Below are positions 9,544-18,654 of a stretch of DNA of 64,000 nucleotides, piece by piece. The stretch covers positions 57,549-121,548 of the forward strand of contig CAKPYN010000004.1 of the NCBI GenBank assembly GCA_934202965.1. The letters are read 5' to 3'. This stretch comes from an uncultured Megasphaera sp. (GTDB taxonomy: Bacteria; Bacillota; Negativicutes; Veillonellales; Megasphaeraceae). Position 1 is the stretch's first letter; each line of letters opens with the position of its first letter. The notes under the pieces were generated by a model. It was not told where the DNA came from, searched no databases, and saw nothing but the letters and a program-made list of their open reading frames with translations. The position numbers and the translations under genes are program-made.

Positions 9544-10857
9544 TTATATCTTCTCCTTCATTTCGTCAATTTCTTCCAGCGCGCGTTTAGCCAGCAACGC
9601 ATTTTTTTCTCGCTTTTTCATGCGCTTCTTGATTCCCAAAGGTTCCATAATGCCAAAATTGATATTCATTGGCTGAAAATTGGCATTGGGGCCACTGGAA
9701 ATATATTGGCTCAAACCGCCCATGGCAGTCCGTTTCGAAAAGGTCAGGCAATCTTGATGCTGCATCATGCGCGCCGCATTGATGCCTGCCAATAATCCCA
9801 TTGCTGCCGATTCCAAATACCCTTCTACGCCTGTCAGCTGGCCCGCAAAAAATAGATTGGGATTGCGGCGATATTGTAATGTTGGTTCCAGCAACATCGG
9901 CGAATTGATATACGAATTGCGATGCATGACGCCATATCGTACAAATTCAGCATGTTCCAGTCCTGGTATCATGGAAAATACTCGTTTTTGTTCACCAAAT
10001 TTCAAATGCGTTTGGAACCCAACGATATTATAGAGCGTCGCACTGCCATTGTCCTGCCGAAGCTGTACAACAGCATAGGGAAGTTCTCCCGTATCGGGAA
10101 GCTCCAGTCCTACTGGTTTCATCGGGCCAAACCGCATCGTATCGATACCACGAGATGCCATAATTTCGATTGGCATACAGCCTTCAAATACATTGTCATT
10201 TTTTTCAAATTCATGGAGCTCGGCGCATTCTGCCGTCGTCAACGCCTGCCAAAAGGCTTCATATTCTTCTTTCGTAAACGGGCAGTTCAGGTAATCAGCG
10301 CCACCTTTTCCGTAGCGGGCTGCCCGATATACCTTATGCATATCCAGTGATTCTACCGTCACAATCGGTGCGGCTGCGTCATGAAAATGGAAATAATCAG
10401 CACCTGTCATCTGCTGTATAGCTTCTGCCAAAGCGTTACTCGTCAGTGGTCCTGTGGCAACAATACAAATTTGATCATCCGGCAAGGCTGTTACTTCTTC
10501 GTGCCGAATCGTCACCAACGGATGATTGCGTAAGGTATCCGTAATATATTGGCTGAAGGGAACACGATCTACAGCCAGTGCACCGCCGGCCGGTACGCGA
10601 TGGGTATCTGCCGATTCCATAATTAAAGATCCTAACCGGCGCATTTCTTCTTTTAACAACCCAACTGCATTTTCAACATTAGCCGCACGCAAGGAATTGC
10701 TGCACACTAACTCAGCAAATAACGGCGTATGATGGGCCGGTGAAGACTTCACCGGGCGCATTTCCACCAATTCTACTGGAATACCCCGTTTGACAAGCTG
10801 ATAGGCTGCTTCTGAGCCGGCCAATCCGGCACCAATGACAAGTACACTATTCTTCAT
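9544..10857 (-). CDS. trmFO: Methylenetetrahydrofolate-tRNA-(uracil-5-)-methyltransferase TrmFO
   Basis: A folate- and FAD-dependent enzyme forming ribothymidine-54 in the tRNA T-loop. 437 residues start with the FAD dinucleotide fold VIGAGLAGSEAAYQL. Characteristic TrmFO blocks are CSNSLRAANVENAVGLLKEEMR, FEGCMPIEIMASRG and LFFAGQLTGVEGYLES. Its start overlaps the topA stop by 11 bases, and its stop abuts hslV. The topA-trmFO-hslV-hslU order is a conserved Firmicute arrangement. Confidence 0.96.
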   Translation of the reverse strand: MKNSVLVIGAGLAGSEAAYQLVKRGIPVELVEMRPVKSSPAHHTPLFAELVCSNSLRAANVENAVGLLKEEMRRLGSLIMESADTHRVPAGGALAVDRVPFSQYITDTLRNHPLVTIRHEEVTALPDDQICIVATGPLTSNALAEAIQQMTGADYFHFHDAAAPIVTVESLDMHKVYRAARYGKGGADYLNCPFTKEEYEAFWQALTTAECAELHEFEKNDNVFEGCMPIEIMASRGIDTMRFGPMKPVGLELPDTGELPYAVVQLRQDNGSATLYNIVGFQTHLKFGEQKRVFSMIPGLEHAEFVRYGVMHRNSYINSPMLLEPTLQYRRNPNLFFAGQLTGVEGYLESAAMGLLAGINAARMMQHQDCLTFSKRTAMGGLSQYISSGPNANFQPMNINFGIMEPLGIKKRMKKREKNALLAKRALEEIDEMKEKI

Positions 10858-13120
10858 TCACTACTTCTCCCTTTTTATGATTTTCACACTCTGCATTGCT
10901 GCAGAAGATTTTATCCGGTCCTTTTTTATAATGTTTCACAATCATAATACTGCCGCACACAGGGCATTTTTTATCAACCGGCTGATTCCACAAGACAAAA
11001 TCGCATGCCGGATATTCACTGCATCCATAAAAGACACGGCCTCGTTTTGATTTTCGCTTAATCAGCGTTCCTTTACCGCATTTTGGGCAGGTAATGCCTA
11101 AATCTTCTACAATTGCTTTCGTATTACGGCATTCCGGAAAATTGGAGCATGCCAGGAATTTGCCAAACCGACCGAACTTATAGACCATAGGCGCCCCGCA
11201 AAGTTCGCAGACCTGACCTGATTCTTGACCGGCTACGGTCACCTTTTCCATTTGCGTTTCGGCTACATCCATTTCCGGCTTGAATACATCATAAAATTCC
11301 TGCAGTACATGCTGATACGTATCTTTGCCTTGTTCGATCGCATCCAGTTCCTCTTCCATATGGGCCGTAAAACCGACATTGATAATACGTTCAAAGAATT
11401 TCTTAAGCAAATCAACAATCACGACACCTAGCTCAGTCGGTACAAACTGTTTATCTTTCTTTTCTACATAATTGCGATTCTGAATCGTATCCATAATGGG
11501 GGCATACGTACTCGGACGGCCAATGCCTTTTTCTTCCAGCGTCTTAATCAAGCTGGCTTCGGTATAACGGGCCGGCGGCTGCGTAAAATGCTGTATCGGT
11601 TCGACCGTCTGATTATGTACAACCGTGTCTTGTTCGATATGAGGCAGTTCACTCAGCGTTTTATCTTTCTTGGCATCTTCATATAATTCCGTAAACCCTT
11701 TGAATACGACTTTATATCCCGCTGCCCGCAATTCATAAGGTTCACACGTAATCGTAATCGCCATATGTTCCGTTTCGACGGCTTCCATTTGGCTCGCCAA
11801 AAAGCGATTCCAAATCAGCGTATACAGCCGTAACTGATCTCGTGAAACATACGGAGCGACAACAGACGGCGTAAATTCCAGCGACGTCGGACGAATGGCT
11901 TCATGTGCATCCTGACTAGATTGCTTCGTTTTATATACTCTGGCTTTCGGTGGAATATATTCGTCACCGTAGTTTGCCGTAACAAACTCTCTGGCAGCCT
12001 GTATCATATCATCATTAATACGCGTCGAGTCCGTACGCATATACGTAATCAAGCCCACATGGCCCCGTTCTCCCATATCCAGCCCTTCATAGAGCTGCTG
12101 TGCCAGCATCATGGTTTTTTTTGCACCAAAATTCAATTTGCTGACACATTCCTGCTGCATCGTAGACGTCGTAAAGGGCGGCTGCGGCTGCCGTTTGCGC
12201 TTGCGCTTTTCGACTTTGGTAATGCGGTCCGGTTCATGATTCGCCAATCCTTTTTGTTCCCACTGCAAATCTGCAGCAATTTGATTGGCTGTGTCGCCGT
12301 CAGCAATGGCCGCTTTTTCTCCATGGATTTTGACTAATTCTGTCGTCAGCATTTGGCCGTCTTCCGTTTTATACGTACCACTGACTGTCCAATATTCTTC
12401 CGGCACAAAGGCCTTGATTTCTTCTTCCCGTTCACAAATCAGCCGAACGGCAACGGATTGGACACGGCCGGCACTAAGGCCCTTGCAAACTTTTTTCCAA
12501 AGAAGCGGGCTGAGCTTATACCCTACAATCCGATCGAGAACGCGGCGTGCCTGCTGGGCATCTACTTTCTGCAAATCAATCGGTTCCGGATCTTCCATGC
12601 CGGCATGTACGGCTTTTTCCGTAATTTCATGAAACATGACACGGCATTTATCATGAGGATCCATTTCCAGCAAATGCGCTAAGTGCCAGGAAATAGCTTC
12701 GCCTTCACGGTCCGGGTCCGTTGCCAGATAGACTTTTTTAGAACGAACGTACTCATTTTGCAGTTCTTCAATGAGCTTGCGTTTATCCCACATATTCGTA
12801 TACGACGGCGTAAAACCATCTTCTATATTGACGCCGAACTGATTGCGCGGCAAATCCCGCAAATGGCCTCGGCTCGCCATAACTTTATACTCACTGCCCA
12901 AAAAGCGTTCTATTGTTTTCGCTTTTGCCGGTGATTCCACAATAACCAAATTTTTGGCGTTTTTCGGTAACGGGTCCAATTTTTTTAACGGCTTCTTTTC
13001 CGGAAGATTCACCGTTCCATTGATGATCATTTTTTCGCCGTCCTCTTTTTTCTTACGGCCTCTCTTTTTCTTTTTTGTATCATCAATAATAATCGTTCGT
13101 TTAATCGGAAATTCCAGCAT
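10847..13120 (-). CDS. topA: DNA topoisomerase I
   Basis: A type IA topoisomerase that relaxes negative supercoils. The Toprim domain (NLVIVESPAKAKTIERFLG) begins only about 52 residues in, after a lysine-rich lead (KKKKRGRKKK) unusual for the family. The DPDREGEA metal site is near residue 140. The catalytic tyrosine is in GLITYMRTDSTR, and three C-terminal four-cysteine zinc ribbons end the protein (CELC, CPKC, CPVC starts). A frame-extending ATG exists at 13132, but GGATGGAG sits just before the ATG at 13120, giving 757 residues. It has a good promoter upstream and heads the operon. Confidence 0.95.
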   Translation of the reverse strand: MLEFPIKRTIIIDDTKKKKRGRKKKEDGEKMIINGTVNLPEKKPLKKLDPLPKNAKNLVIVESPAKAKTIERFLGSEYKVMASRGHLRDLPRNQFGVNIEDGFTPSYTNMWDKRKLIEELQNEYVRSKKVYLATDPDREGEAISWHLAHLLEMDPHDKCRVMFHEITEKAVHAGMEDPEPIDLQKVDAQQARRVLDRIVGYKLSPLLWKKVCKGLSAGRVQSVAVRLICEREEEIKAFVPEEYWTVSGTYKTEDGQMLTTELVKIHGEKAAIADGDTANQIAADLQWEQKGLANHEPDRITKVEKRKRKRQPQPPFTTSTMQQECVSKLNFGAKKTMMLAQQLYEGLDMGERGHVGLITYMRTDSTRINDDMIQAAREFVTANYGDEYIPPKARVYKTKQSSQDAHEAIRPTSLEFTPSVVAPYVSRDQLRLYTLIWNRFLASQMEAVETEHMAITITCEPYELRAAGYKVVFKGFTELYEDAKKDKTLSELPHIEQDTVVHNQTVEPIQHFTQPPARYTEASLIKTLEEKGIGRPSTYAPIMDTIQNRNYVEKKDKQFVPTELGVVIVDLLKKFFERIINVGFTAHMEEELDAIEQGKDTYQHVLQEFYDVFKPEMDVAETQMEKVTVAGQESGQVCELCGAPMVYKFGRFGKFLACSNFPECRNTKAIVEDLGITCPKCGKGTLIKRKSKRGRVFYGCSEYPACDFVLWNQPVDKKCPVCGSIMIVKHYKKGPDKIFCSNAECENHKKGEVVNEE

Positions 13121-13197
13121 ATATTTCTCCATCCTAACTTATCAGCAAGAAATTCTTTCCTTGCGCCATGCATCACATTGTAATAAAACCTTTTAAA

Positions 13198-13226
13198 ATC
13201 ATACACTATTCCGCCAAGCCTTTCAA
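13198..13226 (-). promoter_or_regulatory. Predicted promoter of the topA-trmFO-hslVU operon
   Basis: On the minus strand, TTGAAA (13221-13226) and TATGAT (13198-13203) have a 17-base spacer. The expected start near 13190 leaves a leader of about 70 bases. Confidence 0.55.
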
Positions 13227-13279
13227 GGTGTTTCCTTATATATCTATATACTGTCGTATAATTCTTTATTTTATCATAC

Positions 13280-13325
13280 AAAAATAACCCCCTCATTACT
13301 AGAATAAAAATCTATCAATGAGGGG
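13280..13325 (-). terminator. Intrinsic terminator of the decayed acetyltransferase locus
   Basis: Arms CCCCTCATT and AATGAGGGG enclose an AT-rich loop; the minus strand then reads TTATTTTT. It lies about 25 bases after the remnant acetyltransferase stop at 13348. Confidence 0.7.
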
Positions 13326-13370
13326 ACATATCATATATTCAGCTTTTTTAATATCGATGTAATGTTTCTC

Positions 13371-13562
13371 CGGTGAACGTACCCCCGCCTACAGAGGCGG
13401 TAGCTTCCTGCTTCAACGAGAACAGCACTACAGCTCCGAGGAACTGCTGCGGCTTACACTCTCTCCACAAGCGTAGATTCCCGTGCGACTCACGGTACTT
13501 TATGCGTTATGTCAGGCAGATATTCGCCTAGCTTCTTCTCGTATATTTATCGCAGCGTTCAT
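13371..13562 (-). mobile_element. IS200/IS605-type remnant: tnpB 3' tail plus right end
   Basis: In the frame ending at 13512 the minus strand encodes MNAAINIREEARRISA and a stop, matching the conserved C-terminal tail of TnpB (DRDxNAAxNI-like). Downstream is the typical IS605-group right end, with GAAGCAGGAAGC, a perfect CCGCCT-AGGCGG hairpin (13385-13401) and a terminal GTTCAC near 13373-13378. No tnpA and no other tnpB sequence is present. Only the last 16 codons and the right end survive, so the element cannot move by itself. Confidence 0.8.
13373..13511 (-). ncRNA. Omega-RNA (reRNA)-like segment of an IS605-group right end
   Basis: The about 140 bases after the tnpB stop hold the conserved non-coding end of tnpB transposons. 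Features visible are ACCGTGAGTCGCACGG (self-complementary arms), a GTGGAGAGAGTG segment, CTGTAGTGCTGTTC, the GAAGCAGGAAGCTACC block, and the final hairpin before GTTCAC. In active elements this RNA guides TnpB. Here there is no TnpB partner, and whether it is transcribed is unknown; the upstream broken gene could supply a transcript. Confidence 0.6.
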
Positions 13563-13947
13563 TTAGCATACGTAAGAGTAATTTTTTCCCTGAAAACGTC
13601 TTTTTTAATTCACCCAATGCTTTTTTCCACTGCTCTGCCGTAATCGCCGTGTCATATAGAACATCCAAATGACCGGCACCGCTTATATTTTCGCCAAAGA
13701 GATGCAATGTATTTTTTCTCAAATATAACGGAAACAGCACCAAAGGCGTTTTATCTTCTTCATAGACTAAAAAATAGTTCTTTTGGCATATTGTCGATGG
13801 TTTTACTTTGATATATTTGTATATTTGCTCATTATATTCCCATGAAGAATAGGGAAATACATAGGTATTATGGGCATACAATCTTTTCCAAATTTGTTGT
13901 AAAGCAGGATTATCCCACTTATACATGGTTATCATGTTCATTCACTC

Positions 13948-14151
13948 CTAAACTTGATTTTCAAGACACGCCAAAAGCGGGCACATACTCTTTCTATGCG
14001 TCCGTACTAATTTTTCTCCATGAGAAAACACGTATTTAGCTGTTGTCAGGCTTTTAGATAGTAAATGTATATTTATATACCCCACCTGTTTTAATATTCT
14101 TGTATTATATAGATAACGGTTGCTTGCTATATACAAAAATACAGGTGCCAT
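13948..14151 (-). pseudogene. Short ORF resembling the N-terminus of a glycosyltransferase
   Basis: 67 codons from an ATG preceded by an excellent AGGAGG. The start (PVFLYIASNRYLYNTRILKQ, then a V-x-hydrophobic stretch and HLLSKS) recalls the N-terminal Rossmann strand and helix of glycosyltransferase family 4, but it then diverges and stops, far short of the 350-400 residues of that family. It precedes the broken acetyltransferase by 6 bases, so both may be leftovers of a surface-polysaccharide gene pair. It could instead be a genuine small protein; the assignment is tentative. Confidence 0.35.
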
Positions 14152-14208
14152 GGCATTCCTCCTCTCTCATTGATTTTTATTATAGCGTATTTATGTATAG
14201 ATTGCAAA

Positions 14209-14264
14209 GAAAAACAAAAGGTCCTTTCTCAGCCATGATGATACCATGCTGAGAAAGGGCCTTT
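14209..14264 (-). terminator. Intrinsic terminator after the RND efflux operon
   Basis: A long inverted repeat (AAAGGCCCTTTCTCAGC against GCTGAGAAAGGACCTTT) is followed on the minus strand by TTGTTTTTC. It lies about 50 bases after the pump stop codon. Confidence 0.85.
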
Positions 14265-14311
14265 AAATACATATACAAAATCGCAACAGGACTACAACGA
14301 GTCACCTAGCA

Positions 14312-17300
14312 TTACATATCGTTCATTCTTCCTACGCTTTGTGGTTTTTGTTTTCCGTAACTTCCGCGATGCCCCAATTTTTCTACGATAATGAAGAGCA
14401 TCGGAATCAGGAAGATACCTAAAAGTGTTGCCATAGAGGTACCAAATACAACGGCGATACCCATGGTAACACGGGATGCAGCACCTGCACCGGTTGCGGT
14501 TGCCAATGGGATAGACCCTACGACGAATGCCAATGATGTCATGATGATAGGACGCAGACGAATCTTAGCGGCTTCGATAGCAGCCGATACAGGATCCATA
14601 CCTCGTTCATCAACACGAACTTTGGCGTATTCAATAATCAAGATGGCGTTCTTCGCAGCCAAACCGATGACCGCCAAAATCCCAATCTGGAAATACAAGT
14701 TATTGGTCTGATTGAAAATATACGTGAAAAGCGTAGCCCCAAACAAACCAGTCGGCACACTGAACAGTACGGCAAATGGTACTTTCCAGCTTTCGTACAA
14801 GGCAGCCAATACCAAGAATACGAAAAGCAATGCCAATGCAAAGACGTAAATTGTCTGACTGCCGGCTTTGACTTCTTCACGGCTCATGCCAGACCATTCA
14901 TACTGATAGCCTTCGCCCAATGTTTCTTTGGCTACTTCTTCCAAGGCTTTCAATGTATCACCGGAGCTGACGCCCGTCGCCGGCGTACCCATTACTTTGA
15001 TAGACGGATAATCGTTGAAACGGTTCAAAATAGAAGCAGATCCAACGGATTTCGGACGAATGAAATTAGCAACTGATACCAATTCATTCTTAGAATTGCG
15101 TACATACAAGTTATTGTTGTCTTCAATCTTTTGACGGAATTCCGGTGAAGCCTGAATGACAACTTTAAAGTTACGGCCAAAAATCGTAAAATCATTAATC
15201 TGATAGGAACCATAGAAGGATTGGAGCGTTGAATATACCGAACTCAACGATACGCCTTCACGGGCAACTTTATCGCGGTCAATATCCAGTTTATACCCTG
15301 GTGTATCATTAGCAAATGCCGTATAAATAGATCCAATTTCCGGTCGTTTACGAGCAGCTGCCAAGAATTTTTGTACTGTATCATTTAGCTGCGTTGTCGT
15401 ATGACCGCCACGGTCTTCAATCTGCATGGTAAAACCTGCCGATACACCCATGCCGTCAATTGGCGGCGGGTTGATGGCTACAACCGTAGCCTGCGGTATT
15501 TGCATGCCGTGCATCATCGTCTTACCAACTAATGCATCAACTGATAAGTCTTTTGTCTTACGTTCGTCCCAATCGTTCATGGAAACGAAGGACACGGCAC
15601 CGTTGGATTTAGCACCGCCGGCTAACATGCTGAAACCAACAACATTCATGGACATTTTTACGCCTGGCTGCGATTCAATCCATTTCCCAATATTATTGGC
15701 AATTTTTTGTGTTTCTGTCTGCGACGTGCCTTCAGGCAGTGTCGTATTCACCATCATAAACCCATTATCTTCGGACGGAACAAACCCGGTCGGAATAATG
15801 GTAAACAAGAATCCGGAAATACCGGATATAATAACCAAGAATACGACGCACCATTTAATACGCTGATTCAAATAAGCCAGTCGAATGCCGTACCAGTTGA
15901 CGATGCGGTCGAAGGTCGCATTAAACCACTGGAAAAATTTGAACAGGCCATGGGCTTTTTCTGTCGGTTTATGAACCCGCAAAATCGAAGCACACATTGC
16001 CGGTGTCAATGTCAATGCAACAAAAGCCGAAATAACAACGGAAACGGCAATGGTCAACGCGAACTGGCGATACAATACGCCGCTCATGCCGCTGAGGAAG
16101 CCGACCGGTACGAATACAGATGCTAGTACGCAGGCAACGCCGACAACCGGACCTTGTACGTTCTGCATAGCAATGATAGTAGCCTCCCGCGGCGACCTGC
16201 TGTTATACTTGATTTCATATTCAACGGCTTCGATAACAACAATCGCATCATCGACCAGCAAGCCGATAGCCAATACCATGGCGAATAAGGTCAAGGTATT
16301 AATAGAAAAGTCGAGTACCTTAAAGCAGGCAAACGTCCCCAGCAAAGATACCGGTACCGCTAACAACGGAATCAACGTAGAACGGCCGCTTTGTAGGAAT
16401 AAGTATACAATGGCAGCAACCAAAATCAATGCTTCGATGAAGGTAATAATAACTTCTTCAATAGACGCTTTTACAAATTTCGTGCTGTCATATACGATTT
16501 TATAATCCAAGTCGGATGGGAACGATTCTTTAGCCTTTGCCAATACTTTCATGGCATTCGTAACGGTCTGCATGGCATTGGCATCAGAGGTCAGACTAAT
16601 CATAAATGTCGCACTTGGCTGGCCATCAAAATACCCGTGAACGCTGTAATCTTTCGAACCCAATTCTACTTTGGCTACATCGCCAACGCGAACCATGGTT
16701 CCATCTGTATTCGTGCGAATAATAATTTTCTTAAATTCATCTGCCGTAGACAAACGGCCATCAGCACGCAGCGTATATTGATACGTCTGATCTGACGGCG
16801 TTGGCTGGGAACCAACAGACCCAACGGCTGCCTGCGTATTTTGTGACTGAACAGCCGAAATAATATCGGTCGGCGTAACTTTCAAGATGCTCATCTTTAA
16901 CGGATCCATCCAAATACGCATGGCATAGTCAGAACCAAATTCTTGAACGTCGCCAATACCGGATACGCCTTTCAATTCATCCATAAAGTACTGCGTTGCA
17001 TAGTTCTTCATGAATGTTTCATCATACGAACCATTTGGCGAATACAGCGAGAATACCATCGCCGTACCACTGGAAGATTTCTGTACGGTTACACCGGTCT
17101 GCGTAACTTCCTGCGGCAGTTTGGATTGTACCTGGCTAATACGGTTTTGTGTATTAACCATATCCATATCATCGTCAGAACCCGTTTCATACTGTACGGT
17201 CAAGGAATACCGGCCAGAGTCGTTACTAGAACTTTCCATGTTTACTAAATCGTCGACACCAATCAACTGGCGTTCAATAACGCTGGCAACAGTATCACCA

Positions 17301-17473
17301 ATAACTTCGGCGTTGGCACCGACATACGTAGCAGATACACTAATCTGCGGCGGCGTAACGTTTGGATATTTAGCGACAGGAAGGGTTGCCATCGAAAGAA
17401 GTCCTAAAATAGAAATAATCAGGGATATAACGATAGCAAATATCGGCCTGTCAATAAAGAATTTAGATATCAC
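14312..17473 (-). CDS. RND multidrug efflux pump, inner-membrane subunit (HAE1/AcrB family)
   Basis: A proton-driven trimeric drug exporter of 1,053 residues. It begins MISKFFIDRPIFAIVISLII, with twelve transmembrane segments and two large periplasmic loops. The proton-relay residues are present: the DD pair in TM4 (AIGLLVDDAIVVIE) and the lysine in TM10 (GLAAKNAILIIEYAK). The start codon is GTG with a GGCGAGAAG-like RBS. It follows the membrane-fusion gene by 14 bases. No TolC-type channel lies in the window, so it must borrow one. Confidence 0.95.
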   Translation of the reverse strand: MISKFFIDRPIFAIVISLIISILGLLSMATLPVAKYPNVTPPQISVSATYVGANAEVIGDTVASVIERQLIGVDDLVNMESSSNDSGRYSLTVQYETGSDDDMDMVNTQNRISQVQSKLPQEVTQTGVTVQKSSSGTAMVFSLYSPNGSYDETFMKNYATQYFMDELKGVSGIGDVQEFGSDYAMRIWMDPLKMSILKVTPTDIISAVQSQNTQAAVGSVGSQPTPSDQTYQYTLRADGRLSTADEFKKIIIRTNTDGTMVRVGDVAKVELGSKDYSVHGYFDGQPSATFMISLTSDANAMQTVTNAMKVLAKAKESFPSDLDYKIVYDSTKFVKASIEEVIITFIEALILVAAIVYLFLQSGRSTLIPLLAVPVSLLGTFACFKVLDFSINTLTLFAMVLAIGLLVDDAIVVIEAVEYEIKYNSRSPREATIIAMQNVQGPVVGVACVLASVFVPVGFLSGMSGVLYRQFALTIAVSVVISAFVALTLTPAMCASILRVHKPTEKAHGLFKFFQWFNATFDRIVNWYGIRLAYLNQRIKWCVVFLVIISGISGFLFTIIPTGFVPSEDNGFMMVNTTLPEGTSQTETQKIANNIGKWIESQPGVKMSMNVVGFSMLAGGAKSNGAVSFVSMNDWDERKTKDLSVDALVGKTMMHGMQIPQATVVAINPPPIDGMGVSAGFTMQIEDRGGHTTTQLNDTVQKFLAAARKRPEIGSIYTAFANDTPGYKLDIDRDKVAREGVSLSSVYSTLQSFYGSYQINDFTIFGRNFKVVIQASPEFRQKIEDNNNLYVRNSKNELVSVANFIRPKSVGSASILNRFNDYPSIKVMGTPATGVSSGDTLKALEEVAKETLGEGYQYEWSGMSREEVKAGSQTIYVFALALLFVFLVLAALYESWKVPFAVLFSVPTGLFGATLFTYIFNQTNNLYFQIGILAVIGLAAKNAILIIEYAKVRVDERGMDPVSAAIEAAKIRLRPIIMTSLAFVVGSIPLATATGAGAASRVTMGIAVVFGTSMATLLGIFLIPMLFIIVEKLGHRGSYGKQKPQSVGRMNDM

Positions 17474-17487
17474 TGTCTTCTCGCCCC

Positions 17488-18654
17488 CTATTTAGACTGG
17501 CTTGCAGCGTCACTACTTGTCGTATCATTTTCTACATCATCTTTGGAAAGCAAGTGCTGATCCAACGTTGCACCGTTTGCTTTTTGATAGCCATCGACAA
17601 TAATCAAATCACCATCGTTCAGCCCTTCATTAATAATCCAGAATTTACCAACTTTTTGTCCCGGTGTAACTTCTTTATTCTGTGCCTGACCGCTTTCATC
17701 AATAACAGAAATGAAATATTTACCCAACGTCTGCTGTACAGCCCGCTGCGGTACGAGCAGTGCTTTTTGCTGAATCTGTGTATCCGAAACGACTGTACCG
17801 TATAAGCCCGGAATCAGGAGATTTTCCGGATTGTCAAAAACAGCTTTTACAATAATAGAGCCGGAACTGCCGTCCATGCCGTGGTTGACCTGCGTAACAT
17901 GACCTTCATAGGCATACATAGAACCATCGCTCAGACGAAGCTGCAAATGGTCGCCCCAGCTGCCCGGAGCATCCGGTGCTTTTTTCGTCATTTGCAGGTA
18001 TTCCGATTCACTGACAGAAAATTCTACGAATACAGGGTTGGTAGAAGAAATGGTTACCAACGCCGTCGAACCAGCCGTTGCATACGTACCGACCGGTACA
18101 TCGTCGACGTTTAATTTACCGTCAAACGGCGCATAAACAATGGTATCATCCACATTATCCTGTGCTGCCTGCACCTGCGCTTCTCGTGCATCTAATACGG
18201 CCTGTTGCTGCTGCGTAGCTGCTTCCTGGTTAGTTACGGTCTGTACAGAAACCGCATCCTGATCCGCTAATGCCTGATACCGCTGCAAATTCAGCTGTTC
18301 ATTGGCAAGATTAGCTGCTGCCTGAGCCTGTGTTGCTTTGGCTTCCTGCAGTGCCGCATCATAGCTGCGGCTGTCTATGCGAAACAGCGGCTGTCCTGCT
18401 GTTACAGTCTGTCCGCCTTGTACATATTTTTCAATCACGCGGCCGGAAATTTTAGCCCGTACCGGTACTTTATCCGTCGCCGTTACGGTACCACTGTATT
18501 CAGCGGTTACCGGTGTATCTTCTGCGGTTACTTTATACGTATTGACAGAAACGGCTCCTTTTTGTGCCCCCTTCTGTGCACCACAGCCGGCCAGCAATGC
18601 TGCGACAGTCAATATGGTGACACCCATGGTAAGAAACTTATGCTTTTTTATCAT
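17488..18654 (-). CDS. RND efflux membrane-fusion protein (AcrA family lipoprotein)
   Basis: A 388-residue periplasmic adaptor. The signal ends in the lipobox LLAGC (Cys about 24), so it is probably a lipoprotein anchored in the inner membrane. A split biotinyl-lipoyl domain flanks a coiled-coil hairpin rich in Gln/Ala (about 95-170, ATQAQAAANLANEQLNLQRYQAL), followed by beta-barrel and membrane-proximal domains. The start overlaps the tetR stop by 17 bases, and AGGAGG lies upstream. It links the pump at 14312 to an outer-membrane channel encoded elsewhere. Confidence 0.94.
   Translation of the reverse strand: MIKKHKFLTMGVTILTVAALLAGCGAQKGAQKGAVSVNTYKVTAEDTPVTAEYSGTVTATDKVPVRAKISGRVIEKYVQGGQTVTAGQPLFRIDSRSYDAALQEAKATQAQAAANLANEQLNLQRYQALADQDAVSVQTVTNQEAATQQQQAVLDAREAQVQAAQDNVDDTIVYAPFDGKLNVDDVPVGTYATAGSTALVTISSTNPVFVEFSVSESEYLQMTKKAPDAPGSWGDHLQLRLSDGSMYAYEGHVTQVNHGMDGSSGSIIVKAVFDNPENLLIPGLYGTVVSDTQIQQKALLVPQRAVQQTLGKYFISVIDESGQAQNKEVTPGQKVGKFWIINEGLNDGDLIIVDGYQKANGATLDQHLLSKDDVENDTTSSDAASQSK

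Larger units (their letters stand above)
13348..13941 (-). pseudogene. GNAT-type (CelD/FemAB-like) acetyltransferase gene broken by an IS200/IS605-type remnant
   Basis: The open part (13563-13941, about 126 codons) starts near MYKWDNPALQQIW and contains SSWEYNEQ, YFLVYEEDKTPLVLFPLYL and GAGHLDVLY. These resemble the N-terminal half of CelD/BcsL-like GNAT acetyltransferases. The frame then runs into transposon sequence and stops at 13528. On the far side of the remnant, 13348-13374 encodes TGETLHRY and a stop, which looks like the original C-terminus. The usual length would be about 330-370 residues, so the middle has been lost. Family assignment is from pattern memory and moderate; disruption is clear from the tnpB tail inside it. 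Confidence 0.55.
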
